Assembly (NCBI GenBank): GCA_000438195.1
Contig: FR903076.1
Span: 37,754-101,753 of the forward strand
From: Mycoplasma sp. CAG:776
GTDB lineage: Bacteria; Bacillota_I; Bacilli_A; RF39; UBA660
Length of the DNA stretch: 64,000 bases
Direction of reading: 5' to 3'
Shown: in pieces, positions 62,309 to 64,000 of the stretch
How positions within the stretch are numbered: the first letter of the stretch is position 1
How the letters are laid out: each line of letters opens with the position of its first letter
Notes under the pieces: model-generated
The model's input: only the letters and a program-made list of their open reading frames with translations
Database searches by the model: none
Told to the model about the DNA's origin: nothing
Made by a program: the position numbers and the translations under genes

Positions 62309-63082
62309 ATGGCAGAATTAAAAAGGGTAAAGAAAAAGAAATTAAACATAAAAGCTTTAATCATCTTACTATTAATCATTTATTTAATAGTAATGTTTTT
62401 CTATACTCTTTTTACTATGAAAATTAAAAATATTTTTATAACAGGGACTAATTTACTTACAGATAATGAAATAATAGAAATAGCAGAAATTAAAGATTAT
62501 CCTGCAATATTTGGAACAAGTAAAAATAAATTAAAGGAAAAAATCAAAAACTTAGAACTAGTTGAAAATGTAGAAATAGAAAAAACATTAACTGGAAAAT
62601 TAACGATTAAAATAACGGAAGCTGAACCATTATTTTATAATCGAAATAGTAATAAAGTAGTTTTAAGTAACAAAAAAGAAGTGGAAAATAATTCTAAATA
62701 TTTAGGAATTCCTACTTTAATTAATTATGTACCAACCGACATTTTAAATGATTTTATTGAAGCATTAAGCAAAATAGATCCTGATATTATCAAAATGATT
62801 AATGAAATTGAATATGATCCTGATATTAGTAATGATATCACAATAGATGAATATCGTTTCCTACTTCGTATGAATGATACCAATCATGTCTATGTAAATA
62901 TTATTAATATGGAACGTCTAAATGATTATGAACAAATTTTTGCCACAATTGGAGATTTAAGAGGAACCGTGTATTTAGATAGCTACAATGCTGATAATAT
63001 CATTTTTGAAGCCTTTGGAAGTGAAGATAAAAAAACAACTGACAATGAAGATGGGGGAAAATTAGATGAAGGAGAAAATTAA
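62309..63082 (+). CDS. divIB: Cell division protein DivIB/FtsQ
   Basis: A 257-residue bitopic protein: basic N-terminus, one membrane span (about 15-38), a POTRA domain IKNIFITGTNLLTDNEIIEI and the beta domain (VENVEIEKTLTGKLTIKITE). The C-terminal tail is acidic. It forms a complex with DivIC (2.6 kb) and FtsL at the septum. Overlaps queH by 17 bases. Confidence 0.88.
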   Translation: MAELKRVKKKKLNIKALIILLLIIYLIVMFFYTLFTMKIKNIFITGTNLLTDNEIIEIAEIKDYPAIFGTSKNKLKEKIKNLELVENVEIEKTLTGKLTIKITEAEPLFYNRNSNKVVLSNKKEVENNSKYLGIPTLINYVPTDILNDFIEALSKIDPDIIKMINEIEYDPDISNDITIDEYRFLLRMNDTNHVYVNIINMERLNDYEQIFATIGDLRGTVYLDSYNADNIIFEAFGSEDKKTTDNEDGGKLDEGEN

Positions 63083-63665
63083 TTATCAAAAAAAATTAGA
63101 GGAATTAATAAAAGGATTAGATGGAAAACCAACATTATTACTACATAGTTGTTGTGGGCCATGTTCTACCCAAGTAATCGATTTTTTAAAAGATTATTTT
63201 AACATTACTATATTTTATTATAATCCTAATATTGAGCCAATAGAAGAATATCTTCATCGCAAAGAAGAACAAATTCGTTTTATAAATGAATATAAAGAAT
63301 CTGAAATAAATTTTTTAGATTGTGACTACGATAATGCTTCATTTAAAAAAGCTACTTTGGGACTAGAAAAAGAACCAGAAGGCGGAGCAAGATGTAATAA
63401 ATGTTTTTATTTAAGAATGCAAAAAACAGCTTTAACTGCTAAAGAACAAGAATATGATTATTTTGGGACAACTCTTACAGTAAGTCCTCATAAAAATAGT
63501 AGTATGATTAATGAAATTGGCGTGAAAATTAGCAATGATTTAAATATAAAATATATCTATGGTGATTTTAAAAAGAATGATGGATATAAGAAAAGCATTG
63601 AATTTAGTAAAAAATATAACTTATATCGTCAAGATTATTGTGGCTGTCTATATGGAAAGGAGTAA
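63066..63665 (+). CDS. queH: Epoxyqueuosine reductase QueH
   Basis: A 199-residue QueH (DUF208) protein. It reduces epoxyqueuosine to queuosine in tRNA. Cys motifs are SCCGPCSTQV near the start, GGARCNKCFYLRM in the middle and YRQDYCGCLYGKE at the end, which bind the Fe-S cluster and a mononuclear iron. FFYNPNIEP-like FYYNPNIEPIEEYLHR is also conserved. Its start lies inside the end of divIB. Confidence 0.93.
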   Translation: MKEKINYQKKLEELIKGLDGKPTLLLHSCCGPCSTQVIDFLKDYFNITIFYYNPNIEPIEEYLHRKEEQIRFINEYKESEINFLDCDYDNASFKKATLGLEKEPEGGARCNKCFYLRMQKTALTAKEQEYDYFGTTLTVSPHKNSSMINEIGVKISNDLNIKYIYGDFKKNDGYKKSIEFSKKYNLYRQDYCGCLYGKE

Positions 63666-63668
63666 TTT

Positions 63669-64000
63669 ATGAATATCAATAAATACATAATTTTTGTTAC
63701 ATTTATCCCTTGGATACTAGTTATAATTGTAAGCATGTTAAGTAATTTAAATAATGAAAACTATCAAAAATTTTCTTTAAAGTATTTAGGAAAAAACATC
63801 TTTAAAATATTTCGTTTAGATACATTGCTATTAATATTATGTTTTTGGTATTTTGCTTCTTTTGATAAAGAGTTTGTTGATAAATATTTATTTGCTATTA
63901 TGTGCTTATATTTATTTGTTAATTTCTTTTATGAAAAAAGAATTCCCTTAAAAAAGTATTTTTTTAAAGAAAATATGATTCAAATAGTATTACTTCTTTT
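63669..64000 (+). CDS. Membrane protein, 3'-truncated by window edge
   Basis: The frame opens at ATG 63669 after GGAAAGGAG and stays open to the window end (110 codons). Three hydrophobic segments are visible (about residues 6-22, 48-62, 70-82) with basic loops. It follows queH by 3 bases. No family recognised. Confidence 0.6.
   Translation, partial: MNINKYIIFVTFIPWILVIIVSMLSNLNNENYQKFSLKYLGKNIFKIFRLDTLLLILCFWYFASFDKEFVDKYLFAIMCLYLFVNFFYEKRIPLKKYFFKENMIQIVLLL

Overview
The window is very AT-rich, gene-dense DNA from a low-GC, Gram-positive endospore former. The evidence is Spo0A, SpoIID, SpoIIQ, SpoIIID, SpoVG, YabP, YabQ, YabG and CwlD beside ftsA/ftsZ, murG/murB/divIB, rpoE (delta) and a B. 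subtilis-like gene order (divIC-yabQ-yabP, spoVG, veg, yabG, rsmA, 3D protein, tatD). The small gene set and composition fit an uncultured gut Bacilli lineage near Erysipelotrichales/RF39; that placement is inference. The standard code is used: both prfA and prfB are present, and prfB has the classical +1 frameshift at an in-frame TGA. No rRNA, tRNA, IS element or CRISPR array was seen.

Layout. 1-7.9 kb: sporulation and housekeeping block, mostly minus strand. 8.0-9.3 kb: surface protein A, first of three paralogues (A 8.0-9.3, broken B 17.7-19.0, C 46.7-47.9 kb) with a C-terminal variable cassette. 9.75-10.7 kb: decayed RhuM-Doc gene. 10.7-15.1 kb: prmC-prfA, rpoE, argS-ywiB. 15.7-17.6 kb: class A PBP. 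19.4-23.8 kb: pgk-tpiA, spo0A, gpmI, with a Spo0A-box array in front of spo0A. 23.9-26.4 kb: spoIID, spoIIQ, spoIIID and a protein in the place usually held by mbl. 26.5-29.3 kb: a complete agr-type quorum-sensing locus, with response regulator and kinase converging on agrB and a tiny agrD that has no cysteine at the ring position. 29.6-33.0 kb: csp, hpf, secA. 33-42.7 kb: accessory island between secA and the prfB operon, made of remnants of at least two integrase elements, a SEC-C remnant of a secA-like 3' end, a RloC/PrrC-like anticodon nuclease with one amber codon, and an intact Dam-type methylase plus AlwI-family endonuclease. 42.9-45.6 kb: transglutaminase-like protein and prfB. 45.6-46.5 kb: twin Xre/zinc-ribbon regulators. 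48.05-48.2 kb: a strong small-RNA candidate antisense to a 28-codon hydrophobic ORF. 48.3-64 kb: membrane protein, Rel-like protein, ftsA-ftsZ, glycosyltransferase and ATP-grasp, iscS-thiI, UvrD-like helicase, a candidate structured RNA (about 60.0-60.2 kb), murG-murB-divIB-queH, and a partial membrane protein.

How the parts fit together. Core genes are intact. Nearly all frameshifts and in-frame stops fall in accessory genes (integrases, RhuM, RloC-like, surface paralogue B), which argues for real decay rather than bad sequence. The regulatory signals seen are a two-box Spo0A array at spo0A, sigma-E-like promoters at yabP and spoIID, a consensus promoter for the agr regulator, and repeat operators between Xre genes and surface proteins B and C. 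The most interesting points are the cysteine-free AgrD, the variable-cassette surface family, the 48.1-kb RNA/ORF pair, the tandem secA-tail insertions and the multi-helix RNA candidate upstream of murG.
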